Shown here piece after piece: positions 17,177 to 25,642 of a stretch of 64,000 nt of DNA (its first letter is position 1; each line of letters starts with the position of its first letter). The notes under the pieces were generated by a model, which was given only the letters and a program-made list of their open reading frames with translations, did no database searches and had not been told where the DNA came from. The translations under genes were made by a program, and so were the position numbers. Source of the DNA: an uncultured Bacteroidota bacterium (lineage in GTDB: Bacteria > Bacteroidota > Bacteroidia > Bacteroidales > P3); contig CACYIK010000008.1 in NCBI GenBank assembly GCA_902774395.1, positions 1-64,000 of the forward strand. The letters are read 5' to 3'.

Positions 17177-18037
17177 TTACTTGTTGCCGAAGTGGGCTTT
17201 CAGCTGGTCGAGCTTGAGTTGCTTCTTGCGGTCCCAAATCTCGGTGATGAGCTTCTTGGTGCTGAGCGGGAAGTCGGACTTCATCATCCAGTCGTAGTAG
17301 GAAGGTTCCTTCTCGAAGACATCCTCCACAGGCTCGCCCTTGTGCTTGCCAAAGTTGAAGACCTCGCGGTGCTTGGCGTCGTAGCCTATATGACCCACGA
17401 GGTCGGCCCACTGGCTGTTGGCGGTGAAGCGGCTGAGGGCCTCGATGTCGTTGACCACAGGCTGGCTGACGCGGCCGGAGCGGTCCTTGTAGTCGACGCC
17501 CTGGTAGCGGTCGAGCTGCGCCTTGAGCACCTCGTAGGTGGCGATGGTGTCGGCGGCGGCGCTGTGGGCGTTCTCCAAATCCTTCTGGCAGTAGAACTTA
17601 TAGGCTGCCACAAGGGTGCGCTGTTCCATCTGGTGGAAGATGTTCTGCACGTCGACGAGGCGGCGCTTGGAGAGGTCGAAGTCGATGCCCACGCGGAGGA
17701 ACTCCTCGACGAGCAGCGGCACGTCGAACTTGTTGCTGTTGTAGCCCGCGAGGTCGGCGTCGCCGATATACTCCATCAGGCTAGGCGCCAGCTCCTTGAA
17801 GCTGGGCTTGTCCTTGACGTCGGCGTCGGAGATGCCGTGGATGGCGGTGGTGACTTCGGGGATATGGACGGTGTTGCCGTTCTGGTCGACGGGACGCACG
17901 CGCTCGACGCGCGTGTCGGTGGTGCCGTCGGGGTTGACCTTGTGGAGGCAGATTTCGACGATGTGGTCGTGGCCGACCTGGACGCCGGTGGTCTCGAGGT
18001 CGAAGAAGACGATGGGTTTAGTGAGTTTTAGTTCCAT
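17177..18037 (-). CDS. DEDDh 3'-5' exonuclease (DnaQ/ExoX-like)
   Basis: A 286-residue exonuclease. Motif I FFDLETTG gives Asp13 and Glu15, motif II is AGYNSNKFD, and motif III HSAAADT carries His and Asp; this is the DEDDh set of DNA polymerase III epsilon-type exonucleases. After residue ~215 there is an ExoX/DUF3820-like C-terminal segment (FNFGKHKGEPVEDV...YYDWMM). It probably acts in DNA repair or nucleic acid turnover. The start abuts a CCTAGG tandem array that separates it from kdsA. Confidence 0.9.
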   Translation of the reverse strand: MELKLTKPIVFFDLETTGVQVGHDHIVEICLHKVNPDGTTDTRVERVRPVDQNGNTVHIPEVTTAIHGISDADVKDKPSFKELAPSLMEYIGDADLAGYNSNKFDVPLLVEEFLRVGIDFDLSKRRLVDVQNIFHQMEQRTLVAAYKFYCQKDLENAHSAAADTIATYEVLKAQLDRYQGVDYKDRSGRVSQPVVNDIEALSRFTANSQWADLVGHIGYDAKHREVFNFGKHKGEPVEDVFEKEPSYYDWMMKSDFPLSTKKLITEIWDRKKQLKLDQLKAHFGNK

Positions 18038-18040
18038 TTT

Positions 18041-18086
18041 CCTAGGATAGCCTAGGAAAGCCTAGGAAAGCCTAGGATTTCCTAAG
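18041..18086. repeat. 10-base palindromic-unit array (CCTAGGAAAG)
   Basis: Four CCTAGG-containing units, period 10, fill the gap between the exonuclease start and the kdsA stop. Each unit is centred on the self-complementary CCTAGG. Confidence 0.85.
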
Positions 18087-18899
18087 TTCATTTATTGTTT
18101 TTCTAATAGCTGTCAAATGTTCGAGGAGGGTTTCTGCCAGGTCGAGGCGGAGCATGTTGGCGCCGTCGCTCTTGGCGCGGGCGGGGTCGGGGTGCGTCTC
18201 CATGAAGATGCCGTCGGCGCCCACGGCGATGGCGGCGCGGCCGATGGTCTCGATCATGTCGGGACGGCCGCCGGTGACGCCGGCGCTCTGGTTGGGCTGC
18301 TGCAGCGAGTGGGTGATGTCGACCACCACGGGCACCTGGTTCTGCTGCATGGTGGGCACACCGCGGAAGTCGACCACCAGGTCCTGGTAGCCGAAGGTGG
18401 TGCCGCGCTCGGTGAGCATGAAGTTCTGGCTGCCGAAGGCACGCATCTTGTCGGAGACCTGCTTCATGGCCTCGGGCGAGAGAAACTGGCCTTTCTTGAC
18501 ATTGATGCACTTGCCCGTCTGGGCGGCGGCATGCAGGAGGTCGGTCTGACGGCAGAGGAAGGCGGGAATCTGCAGGATGTCGACATATTCGGCGGCCATC
18601 GCGGCCTCGGCTTCGCTGTGGATGTCGGTGACGACAGGCACGCCGAAGCGTTTCTTTATGTCGCCCAGCAGTTCCAGACCCTCGCGGTCGCCGATGCCGG
18701 TGAAGGAGGAGACGCTGGAGCGGTTGGCCTTGCGGTAGGAGGCCTTGAAGGCGAAGGGAATCTGCAGACGGTTGGTAATCTCCACCAGGCGTTCGCAGAC
18801 CTGGTAGGGATTCTCATGGTCCTCTATGACACAAGGACCGGCAATCAGGAAGAAATTGCCGGTCTCTGTGTATTTTAAATTAAGTAAATCAGGATACAT
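18072..18899 (-). CDS. kdsA: 3-deoxy-8-phosphooctulonate synthase (KDO-8-P synthase)
   Basis: A 275-residue DAHP-synthase-family aldolase that condenses phosphoenolpyruvate with arabinose 5-phosphate for lipid A/LPS inner core. Motifs: FFLIAGPCVIED at the N-terminus, FKASYRKANRSS (PEP/A5P binding), DIHSEAEA, IPAFLCRQTDLL, VKKGQFLSPEAM, LTERGTTFGY and MVDITHS-like VVDITHSLQQP, all in family order. The length is typical. Its 3' end reaches into the CCTAGG array. Confidence 0.97.
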   Translation of the reverse strand: MYPDLLNLKYTETGNFFLIAGPCVIEDHENPYQVCERLVEITNRLQIPFAFKASYRKANRSSVSSFTGIGDREGLELLGDIKKRFGVPVVTDIHSEAEAAMAAEYVDILQIPAFLCRQTDLLHAAAQTGKCINVKKGQFLSPEAMKQVSDKMRAFGSQNFMLTERGTTFGYQDLVVDFRGVPTMQQNQVPVVVDITHSLQQPNQSAGVTGGRPDMIETIGRAAIAVGADGIFMETHPDPARAKSDGANMLRLDLAETLLEHLTAIRKTINELRKS

Positions 18900-18936
18900 A
18901 TCTCACCTATCACTTTTCACTTTTTTTGTTCTTCAT

Positions 18937-19386
18937 TTAGTAAGACATGTCGTCATTGCTGGTGTAGTCGTCGTTGTCGTCCGTGCTCTCGTGGCGGCGT
19001 TCGGCCGAGCGCTGCAGCGAGATGATGAGGGCGCCGAGCATGCGGGTGAGCTCCATGAGGTATTCGCGCGACTGGTTGTGCTGTTCGTCGTTCATCATAC
19101 CCAGGTTGTGAGCCACTTCGGTGTAGACCACGCACTCGCGGATAGCGGTTTTGGCAATCTTCAGGTAGTGGTCGAACTGGCTCTTGCTACGGCTCGAACC
19201 CTCGGCGATGTTGAGGGCGATGTCGTAGGACGAGTGGCAGAACGAGTTCACGAGAGTCTTCTCGCTGTCGGTGCGAGGGGCACCCATCTGGGCGGTCACC
19301 CATGTAGCATAGTCCGTAGCCTTGGCGTAAACGCGCAAATCCTCGAAACGGAAAAAGCTGACAGTTCTTTCTTCTTGCTGGTCCAT
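18937..19386 (-). CDS. Four-helix bundle protein (23S rRNA IVP family)
   Basis: A 149-residue protein of the widespread 'four helix bundle / 23S rRNA intervening sequence' family: FRFEDLRVYAKATDYA at the start, SYDIALNIAEGSSRSKSQFDHYLKIAKTAIRE in the middle and EYLMELTRMLGALIISL near the end. The family function is unknown; homologues occur both free-standing and inside 23S rRNA insertions. The C-terminal ~20 residues are acidic and low complexity. It lies between kdsA and the dihydroorotate dehydrogenase-like gene. Confidence 0.85.
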   Translation of the reverse strand: MDQQEERTVSFFRFEDLRVYAKATDYATWVTAQMGAPRTDSEKTLVNSFCHSSYDIALNIAEGSSRSKSQFDHYLKIAKTAIRECVVYTEVAHNLGMMNDEQHNQSREYLMELTRMLGALIISLQRSAERRHESTDDNDDYTSNDDMSY

Positions 19387-19391
19387 AATAA

Positions 19392-19430
19392 TAGGGTTTT
19401 AAGAGGTTTAAAAGGTTTTAAAAGGGTTCT
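19392..19430. repeat. 10/11-base GGTTTTAAAA array
   Basis: Imperfect tandem units of AGGTTTAAA type fill the junction between the gene starting at 19386 and the one ending at 19434 (both minus). Confidence 0.65.
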
Positions 19431-19433
19431 TCT

Positions 19434-20417
19434 TTAGACGATCTCGGCGAAGTATTTCATGAACTGGGTGCGCAGGGCCACCGACGCCTTGTCGTTGGGC
19501 TGCACAGCCAACTTGCCGCGGAACTGGTTGATGTTCTCAAATCCTTTGCGCTCCATCCATCCCTTCAGGCCCTCGTTGAGCTCACGCAGCGTGCCGATGC
19601 CGTTCTTGTAGAGGCAGCTCACCACCTGCACGGTGTTGGCGCCGGCCAGCAGCAGCTTCACCACGTCGTCGGACTTATAGACGCCCGTCGAAGCGCTGAG
19701 GTCGCAGCGCATCTTCTTGCTCAGGATAGCCACCCAGCGCAGCGTGTTGTGGAGCTCGTCGGGGTTGGAGAGGAAGGAGGCGTTCGTGAGGGTCATGTTC
19801 TCGATATCGACATCCACCTGGACGCTCTTGTTGAACATGGTGATGCCCTGGATACCCATCCAGCTCAGCTGCTGCATCTGCTTGGCCATATCGGTGAAGT
19901 AGGTGCCCACCTTGATGCTGATGGGGATAGAGATAGACTTACGGAGGGTATTGATAATCTGGGTGAAGGTGCGCTCGACATCGTCGGCCGACAAAGAGAT
20001 CTCGTAGGGCAGGATGGCCATATTCAGCTCGAGGGCGTCGCATCCGGCCTCCTGGAACTTGATGGCATAGGTCAGCCAGTTCTCGTAGGAGAAGCAGTTG
20101 ATGCTGCCGATGACGGGAATAGTCAGGCGTTTCTTGGCCTCTCGGATCATCTGGAAATGTTTGTTCAGCGAGTCGTCGGCCACATGGGCGGCGATATACT
20201 CGTAGCTGTCGCCGTAGTTGTCCGTCGGAGCCACCACATGGGTGTTCTTCTTGATATCGTAGATAATCTGCTCTTCGAAGACAGACTTCACGATGATGGC
20301 GCCGGCACCGGCCTGCTCCATCTCCACCATCTTGTCGACATCGGCAGTCAGTCCGCAGCTGCCGGCAATAATCGGACTCTTCAGGTCCAATCCAAGATAT
20401 TTAGTACTTGTATCCAT
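19434..20417 (-). CDS. Dihydroorotate dehydrogenase-like flavoprotein
   Basis: A 327-residue FMN-dependent TIM barrel of the dihydroorotate dehydrogenase superfamily, Bacteroidota 'DHODH-like' group. It shows YLGLDLKSPIIAGSCGLT at the start, IPVIGSINC, a substrate-loop region near ALELNMA, ISIKVGTYF, and the phosphate-binding end STGVYKSDDVVKLLLAGANTVQV. True pyrD versions usually have a catalytic Cys/Ser loop after NxPN; that loop is not clear here, so the substrate may not be dihydroorotate. It could serve pyrimidine synthesis or a related reduction. Confidence 0.82.
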   Translation of the reverse strand: MDTSTKYLGLDLKSPIIAGSCGLTADVDKMVEMEQAGAGAIIVKSVFEEQIIYDIKKNTHVVAPTDNYGDSYEYIAAHVADDSLNKHFQMIREAKKRLTIPVIGSINCFSYENWLTYAIKFQEAGCDALELNMAILPYEISLSADDVERTFTQIINTLRKSISIPISIKVGTYFTDMAKQMQQLSWMGIQGITMFNKSVQVDVDIENMTLTNASFLSNPDELHNTLRWVAILSKKMRCDLSASTGVYKSDDVVKLLLAGANTVQVVSCLYKNGIGTLRELNEGLKGWMERKGFENINQFRGKLAVQPNDKASVALRTQFMKYFAEIV

Positions 20418-20481
20418 ACAAATCTTTATATTCTAAAAAATAGTAAACTCACACCCCACAAATCACTTCTTTTTCAATTTG

Positions 20482-20489
20482 CAAAGATA
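20482..20489 (-). promoter_or_regulatory. -7 box for the DHODH-like gene
   Basis: Minus-strand TATCTTTG about 65 bases before the start at 20417. No clear -33 TTTG at the expected distance. Confidence 0.5.
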
Positions 20490-20648
20490 TGAAAAATATA
20501 TTTATAAAAAAAATATTTCTTTCCATAAATCCGCCGAGCAACACACAACGCACTAGTTCACAGACAAAAAGAAATATACATTTTTTTTACAAACCACCCT
20601 TGGGGAAAATTATTTCCATTTTTCAATCTCCGTTTTTCAATTTTTTCG

Positions 20649-20656
20649 TAATTTTG
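20649..20656 (+). promoter_or_regulatory. -7 box for the TPR protein gene
   Basis: TAATTTTG about 42 bases before ATG 20698, in an A/T-rich tract. The -33 box is not a clear TTTG. Confidence 0.5.
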
Positions 20657-20697
20657 CACCTCGAATTTTCACATAGAAATCAAAAACTATTACAATA

Positions 20698-21423
20698 ATG
20701 AAAGAACAGAAAGAACAGCTCGAAGAAAAAAACACCGAGATGAGCAGCATCATCACCCGTTACGAGGAATTCGTTCAGAAGAACAAGAAGTACCTCATCG
20801 CCGGTGGCTCCATCATTGCCGTCGCAGTCATCATCTTCTGCGTCTTCAAATTCTACATCAACCCCAAGCAGGACAAAGCGGCTGCCGCCGACATCTTCTA
20901 TGCCGAGAACTATTTCGACCAGGCTATCGACTCCATCTACTACGGCAACGTTGAAGCCGGCAACGCCTACCTCCAGAAGTCTCTCTCCGGCGAAGGCAAA
21001 GCCCATGGCTTCCTGGCCGTCATCGACGAGTACGGCAGCACCAAGGCCGGCAACCTCGCCAAATACTATGCCGGTATCGCCTATCTGCGCCTCGGCAAAT
21101 ACGACGAAGCCGTCAAGTACCTCAAAGACTACGACGCCGACGACTTCTTCACCAAACCCCTCGCCCTCATGGCTCAGGCCGACGCCCTCGTCGAGAAGAA
21201 CGACCTGAAAGAGGCCATCAACCTCTACCTCAAGGCCGCCGAGACCAACCCCAACGAGATCACCGCTCCTTCGGCCCTCGTCAAGGCCGGCTGGTGCTAC
21301 GACATTCAGGGCGACAAAGCCAAAGCCCTCGAGTGCTTCCAGCGCGTCAAGAAGGAATACCCCACCAGCACCGAGTGGCCCGAGATCGACCGCTACATCG
21401 GTATCGAAGAAGCCAACAACTAA
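20698..21423 (+). CDS. Membrane-anchored tetratricopeptide protein
   Basis: A 241-residue protein: charged cytoplasmic N-terminus, one transmembrane helix (about residues 36-55, LIAGGSIIAVAVIIFCVF), then a periplasmic domain of TPR repeats (AKYYAGIAYLRLGKYDEAVKYL, ALMAQADALVEKNDLKEAI, ALVKAGWCYDIQGDKAKALECF). The layout resembles YfgM-type ancillary SecYEG/periplasmic chaperone-linked proteins. It has its own promoter and a strong terminator. Confidence 0.82.
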   Translation: MKEQKEQLEEKNTEMSSIITRYEEFVQKNKKYLIAGGSIIAVAVIIFCVFKFYINPKQDKAAAADIFYAENYFDQAIDSIYYGNVEAGNAYLQKSLSGEGKAHGFLAVIDEYGSTKAGNLAKYYAGIAYLRLGKYDEAVKYLKDYDADDFFTKPLALMAQADALVEKNDLKEAINLYLKAAETNPNEITAPSALVKAGWCYDIQGDKAKALECFQRVKKEYPTSTEWPEIDRYIGIEEANN

Positions 21424-21438
21424 TCCTTCATATCAGAC

Positions 21439-21478
21439 AAAAAAAAGAAGAGACCCGAGTGGGTCTCTTCTTTTTTTG
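21439..21478. terminator. Strong bidirectional terminator
   Basis: Stem AAGAAGAGACCC / GGGTCTCTTCTT with loop GAGT, flanked by A's on the left and T's on the right. It lies between convergent genes ending at 21423 (+) and 21495 (-). Confidence 0.9.
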
Positions 21479-21494
21479 CTTTTGTCGGCAGCCG

Positions 21495-22277
21495 TTACAG
21501 CTCTCTGGGGTCGATGACGAATTCGGTGCTCTTGCCCGACTTGGACTCCACATAGCGGTAGCAGATGTTGCGGCCGGTCTCGATACAAGACCTGACAAAC
21601 ATCTTGGCGGCGGGGTCGTTGGCGATTTCGGTCAGCGTCTGGCGCAGCGACTCTTCCGCGGCCGAACGGCTCTCCTCGATGTCGGCCACCGTGATGACGT
21701 TCTCGTCAAGCTCGCATATATAGACGAGGTTGTTACCCTCCTCGACGAGTGCCGTGAGCGTCATGCCGTCGCCGAGGTCCTCGGGATAGGACTGGGCGGT
21801 CATCTCAATCTGGTTCTTCAGATACTCCTCGGGGTCTACCTGGGCCTCGGGGTTACTCAACGCATTCGTAATCTCCTCTAAGGAGAGCTTGAGGGTAAAC
21901 GTCTTGTTCTTGGCGACACTCTTGTAGACAATCTTCATGCCGGCCTGGGCGCTCTTCAGTTCGTCCACCATGGCCTTGATATCCTTGCTGGGGTTGGCGA
22001 AAATCTCCAGCGCACCCTGTTTGGCCATTTCCTTGTTGGCTTCCATCAGATCGATGTCGATAATTTCGTCGTTCAGCACGGCGTTGTAGACGATGTCCTC
22101 GCCGTCGAACTCCACCGACACGATGTTACCCGACATGCCCATCGAGATGGGGCATTGCTTGTTGGCCTGCTCGGCAATCTCGGCCAGACGGCCTTTGGTC
22201 TGACACGCAGTCATAGCCACTGACAGCACCGCCGCAGCGGCCATCAGCGTGAAAAGTTTTTTCATCATTTTCATCAT
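21495..22277 (-). CDS. Lipoprotein of unknown function with duplicated domain
   Basis: A 260-residue lipoprotein (lipobox AMTAC, Cys about residue 25). The mature part appears to hold two related halves. Residues ~30-130 (LAEIAEQANKQCPISMG...GALEIFANPSKDIKAMVDELKSAQAGMKIVYKS) match residues ~145-255 (EYLKNQIEMTAQSYPEDLG...LRQTLTEIANDPAAKMFVRSCIETGRNICYRY). Each half runs amphipathic start, beta strands, helix, then a final strand. No named family is recognised. Confidence 0.75.
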   Translation of the reverse strand: MMKMMKKLFTLMAAAAVLSVAMTACQTKGRLAEIAEQANKQCPISMGMSGNIVSVEFDGEDIVYNAVLNDEIIDIDLMEANKEMAKQGALEIFANPSKDIKAMVDELKSAQAGMKIVYKSVAKNKTFTLKLSLEEITNALSNPEAQVDPEEYLKNQIEMTAQSYPEDLGDGMTLTALVEEGNNLVYICELDENVITVADIEESRSAAEESLRQTLTEIANDPAAKMFVRSCIETGRNICYRYVESKSGKSTEFVIDPREL

Positions 22278-22292
22278 TTTGATATTTTAAGT

Positions 22293-22964
22293 TTAAAAGA
22301 TTATACTTTCAACCATATTCTCGGCACCGGCGAAGATCTCGCTGATGCGGGTGGCGGCCATATAGGCCGGCGTGGTGTACACCTTGTGCTCGGTGTCGGC
22401 GCAGACCTCCGTGGGGCCGCAGGCCGTGACCTTGCAGCCGAAGCTGCGGGCCACCTGCGAGGCCTGGTTGTCGTCGGGACCCAGCGTCAGCTCCACACCA
22501 TAGCGTCCCAGCACCTTGGCCAACACCATGGGGGCGATGCACATGGCCAGCACGGGCTTCTCGGCGCGGTAGGTCTCGAGGATGGCGTCGGCCACGCTGT
22601 CGACGACCTCCATGCGGGGACCGTCGAAGGCGAAGGTGGAGAGGTTGCGTGCCGCACCCATGCCGCCCGGCAAGGCCAGGGCGTCGTAGTCGGCAGGACG
22701 GTACTGCTCCAGCGGCAGCAGGTTGCCACGGGCGATGCGGGCGCTCTCGACGAAGATGTCACGCTGCTCCATGTCGAGCACCGTGCCCTCTTCCTCGTTG
22801 TCTTGCACGTCGATATGGGGCACCACCTCGAACAGGCCTTCGGGGGCGAAGCACTGGTATTGCCAGCCGCGGCGGTCGATGGCCAGCAGCAGCGAGAGGC
22901 TCTCCTGAAGCTCCGAGCCGTCACGGTTGCCACAGCCGGAAAGAATAATTGCTATTTTTTTCAT
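22293..22964 (-). CDS. elbB: Isoprenoid biosynthesis glyoxalase ElbB
   Basis: A 223-residue DJ-1/PfpI superfamily protein of the ElbB group. It starts KKIAIILSGCGNRDGSELQE (the GCGxxDGSE family signature), has ALALPGGMGAARNLS in the middle and a nucleophile-elbow cysteine in LAMCIAPMVLAKVLG (about residue 140), with DDNQAS and TTPAYM later. ElbB has glyoxalase activity in vitro; its link to isoprenoid synthesis in E. coli is genetic. It lies between a lipoprotein gene and a PLP-enzyme gene, all on the minus strand. Confidence 0.92.
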   Translation of the reverse strand: MKKIAIILSGCGNRDGSELQESLSLLLAIDRRGWQYQCFAPEGLFEVVPHIDVQDNEEEGTVLDMEQRDIFVESARIARGNLLPLEQYRPADYDALALPGGMGAARNLSTFAFDGPRMEVVDSVADAILETYRAEKPVLAMCIAPMVLAKVLGRYGVELTLGPDDNQASQVARSFGCKVTACGPTEVCADTEHKVYTTPAYMAATRISEIFAGAENMVESIIF

Positions 22965-22977
22965 AATGTCTGGGTAT

Positions 22978-23027
22978 AAAAAAGTCCTTAAGGACCTTAA
23001 AGACCTTAAGGACCTTAAGGACTTTTA
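22978..23027. repeat. 9-base palindromic-unit array (AAGGACCTT)
   Basis: Five to six AAGGACCTT units fill the space between elbB and the downstream end of the PLP-enzyme gene. The junction TCCTTAAGGA is self-complementary, so the array can form one long hairpin. Confidence 0.85.
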
Positions 23028-23034
23028 TGCTAAT

Positions 23035-24240
23035 TTACTTGTTGAAAGCGTCGACGCTCTCTTTGATCAGCTGGAAGGTGGCTTCGATGTCGTTGTCGAG
23101 ACCCATGGAGAAGCGGATGAGGCCTTCGCTCATGCCCATCTCTTTCTGGATATCCTCGGGAACCTCGGAGCTGGTGCTCTTGCCGCTGTTGCTGAAGAGG
23201 GTCTTGAAGTAACCCAGCGAGACGGCGAGGTAGCCGACACCCTTCTGCTGCATGAGCTCCATGATCTTGCTGGCGCGGTCGGCAGTGCCCATGTCGATGC
23301 TGATCATGCCGCCGAAGCCGTAGCCCTCGTTCATCATGCTGCAGAACAGCTCGTAGTCGGGATGCTCGGGCAGACCGGGGTAGTTGTACTTGAAGCCCAC
23401 CTCTTTGAAGCGCTTGGCGAGGTACATGGCATTCTCGCCGTGCTTCTTCATGCGGATGTGGAGGGTGTGGAGGTTCTTGTTGATGGAGGCGCTGCGCATG
23501 GGATCCAGCACGGGACCGAGGAGCATGCAGGTGCCGTTGTTCACATCAATAAGGCTGTTGATATACTCGGCGCTGCCGCAGATGGCACCGGCGACGCAGT
23601 CGTTGGTACCGTTGATGTACTTGGTCATCGAGTAGACGGTGACGTCGGCACCCAGACGGCAGGGGCTGAAGATCATGGGGGTGAAGGTGTTGTCGACGAT
23701 GAGCTTGGCACCGGCGGCATGGGCCATCTTGCTCAGCTCGGGGATGTTGGCGATGCGGAGCAGGGGGTTGTTCATGGTCTCGGTGTAGACGACCTTGGTG
23801 TTGGGGTGCTCGGCGAGGGCTTTCTTCACGGCGTCGAGGTTCTGCATGTTCACGAAGGTGGTGTTCACGTTGAACTTCTTCAGGTAGTTGGCCATGAAGG
23901 CGAAGGTGCCGCCGTAGGTGGTCATGGAGGCCACGATGTGGTCGCCGGCGTTGACTTCGTGCAGCAGGGCGCTGGTGATGGCGGCCAGACCGCTACCGGT
24001 CACCCAAGCCATCTCGGTGCCTTCCATGGCGGCGAGGCGCTGGCAGAGGGCGAGGTTGGAGGGATTCCAGTGACGGCTGTAGAGGAAGTAACCCTCGGTC
24101 TCGCCGTGGAAGGTCTCGGTCATGAGGTGTGCCTCGGGGAAGGTGAAGGTGGCGCTGTCGCAGATTGCGGGGTTCACACCACGGTTGGCGTCGCGGCCAT
24201 CGATGCGCTGGATGGCGGTTGCGGGATCAAATTTTGTCAT
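23035..24240 (-). CDS. Cys/Met metabolism PLP-dependent enzyme (gamma-lyase/OAH sulfhydrylase-like)
   Basis: A 401-residue fold-type I PLP enzyme of the Cys/Met metabolism family. It has the PLP-lysine site SMTKYINGTNDCVAG (about residue 205), the aspartate strand AKLIVDNTFTPM, and the phosphate-binding region GSGLAAITSAL. In typical methionine gamma-lyases the active-site loop carries a Cys (YGCTFA-type); here it reads YGGTFAFM, and the usual YSRxxNPT is YSRHWNPS. So the substrate may differ, and cystathionine or homoserine derivatives are alternatives. It is transcribed from a -7 box at 24302-24309. Confidence 0.87.
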   Translation of the reverse strand: MTKFDPATAIQRIDGRDANRGVNPAICDSATFTFPEAHLMTETFHGETEGYFLYSRHWNPSNLALCQRLAAMEGTEMAWVTGSGLAAITSALLHEVNAGDHIVASMTTYGGTFAFMANYLKKFNVNTTFVNMQNLDAVKKALAEHPNTKVVYTETMNNPLLRIANIPELSKMAHAAGAKLIVDNTFTPMIFSPCRLGADVTVYSMTKYINGTNDCVAGAICGSAEYINSLIDVNNGTCMLLGPVLDPMRSASINKNLHTLHIRMKKHGENAMYLAKRFKEVGFKYNYPGLPEHPDYELFCSMMNEGYGFGGMISIDMGTADRASKIMELMQQKGVGYLAVSLGYFKTLFSNSGKSTSSEVPEDIQKEMGMSEGLIRFSMGLDNDIEATFQLIKESVDAFNK

Positions 24241-24301
24241 GTTACGTTAATGTTTAATAATTATTGTTTTTGTCTTACTATCGTCATTACAAACGAGACT
24301 G

Positions 24302-24309
24302 CAAAAATA
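24302..24309 (-). promoter_or_regulatory. -7 box for the PLP enzyme gene
   Basis: Minus-strand TATTTTTG; 19 bases upstream is CTTG, a near match to the -33 TTTG. Confidence 0.5.
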
Positions 24310-24352
24310 CAAAAAAATTTCGATACCGCAAGAAAAAAGTTTCGCCCCTGCG

Positions 24353-25642
24353 TCAGCGCACCACCAGCTTGCGCACAGCGGCTCCCGACGGGGAGACCAT
24401 CTTGAGGAGGTAGACTCCAGAGGCATAACGGCTGACGTCGAGCGTCGCTTCTGTGGCGCCTCGCCCAACCTCCTGAACCATAGCCTGCCGCCCTGCGGCG
24501 TCGTAGAGTTCCATCCGGCAGCCTTCCGAAGGCTCCGCAAAAGTCACCCCCACCACCTCGCTGGCGGGGTTGGGGCTCAAGGTGAAGCGCGGAGCACCAA
24601 CATCATCGATACTCACGAAGAACAACTGTTGTGGCGGATACCACTTGCTGTACACCACCGTGTCGTAGCAACTGGTGGCATAATGGCACACCTTGCGGAC
24701 GCTGTAGAGGTAGCTTTCCCCCGAAGTGAGCCCCGTGAAAGTGTGGGCGGGACCTGTCACGTCGACAGGTGTAACGCTGTCGATAGAAGTCCCCGGCTGG
24801 AAGAGGGCCACCTGGAAGTCCGACGTCTCGTCGTCGCCCTGCCATGCAATGGAGACGTCATCCCCCCCGCGGCCCGTCTCTCGCACCCTCCGCGGCATCG
24901 TGCACCGCAGGTTTACTATCGGGAATATGCCGCCCCAGTTGTAACGAAAGATGTTAAAGGTAGTCAGCAAAAATGATCCTGGTCCATTATGAGCAATATA
25001 ATAAGAATTTGAAGTCGAATCCTTAATGTAATTTGTGGTCAATACCCATAAACAAGAACCATCCTCAATAAAAGCATCATAATGCATTCCCACACAAATA
25101 TTGTCCGAATAAGACTCATAGGGCTTGTCAAAGTACAATTCGAAACAGGGCGAAACAAGAGAGCCCGGATTATAAACACTAAAAGGAATAGGAAGAGGTT
25201 CCTGCTCATAATTATAATGATACTCGAAGTAACACAAACGTGTATAAGAATCGAAGAACGCAGTATCAAGCGCCTCAACTCTGATATATGGATATACTCT
25301 TCCGGAAAGGGTGTCGTTCCATTCACTGACAGAATCATAAAGTATAGCTTGGAACCGAGTGCTGTCTGGACGTCTCGTCCCCTTGTTAATATCAGTATCA
25401 GCAACAATAGCTATTCCGTAAACAGGAACTTTTTCATAAATATTAGAATAAATTTGCAAGGAACCAGTGGTCATCGTCCTACCCAAATCCGATGTTGGTG
25501 GAAAAGCACTTGTTCTGGAGGAAAGAGGATTGAACCGATACCAAGGATCCATATACTTCACGGTATCCTTTTGCGCAAACGCTGCCCATGCCTGAAACAT
25601 TAGCAAAAAAAACAAGAAATAATTTTTCATGATTTTCCGCAT
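24353..25642 (-). CDS. Type IX secretion cargo protein (type A sorting domain)
   Basis: A 429-residue secreted protein. The signal peptide ends near AAFAQ; MKNYFLF four codons in is an alternative start. A fibronectin type III-like domain lies near residues 275-350 (DVSIAWQGDDETSDFQVALF...GLTSGESYLYSVRKVC). The C-terminal ~75 residues are a type A type IX sorting domain: FTLSPNPASEVVGV, MELYDAAGRQAM, LDVSRYASGVYLLKM and final KLVVR. It would be exported by the type IX system and anchored at the surface. The N-terminal half (25000-25640) is clearly AT-richer than the surroundings, which may reflect transfer or rapid evolution. Confidence 0.87.
   Translation of the reverse strand: MRKIMKNYFLFFLLMFQAWAAFAQKDTVKYMDPWYRFNPLSSRTSAFPPTSDLGRTMTTGSLQIYSNIYEKVPVYGIAIVADTDINKGTRRPDSTRFQAILYDSVSEWNDTLSGRVYPYIRVEALDTAFFDSYTRLCYFEYHYNYEQEPLPIPFSVYNPGSLVSPCFELYFDKPYESYSDNICVGMHYDAFIEDGSCLWVLTTNYIKDSTSNSYYIAHNGPGSFLLTTFNIFRYNWGGIFPIVNLRCTMPRRVRETGRGGDDVSIAWQGDDETSDFQVALFQPGTSIDSVTPVDVTGPAHTFTGLTSGESYLYSVRKVCHYATSCYDTVVYSKWYPPQQLFFVSIDDVGAPRFTLSPNPASEVVGVTFAEPSEGCRMELYDAAGRQAMVQEVGRGATEATLDVSRYASGVYLLKMVSPSGAAVRKLVVR

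Noticed and set aside
22927..24405. 492-codon open frame on the plus strand
   Set aside because: It is antisense to the well-supported PLP enzyme and elbB genes; its Val/Gly/His-rich composition is typical of a GC-rich antisense frame. The same holds for long antisense frames at 3867-4886, 6294-7661, 26294-27562 and 31850-33175.
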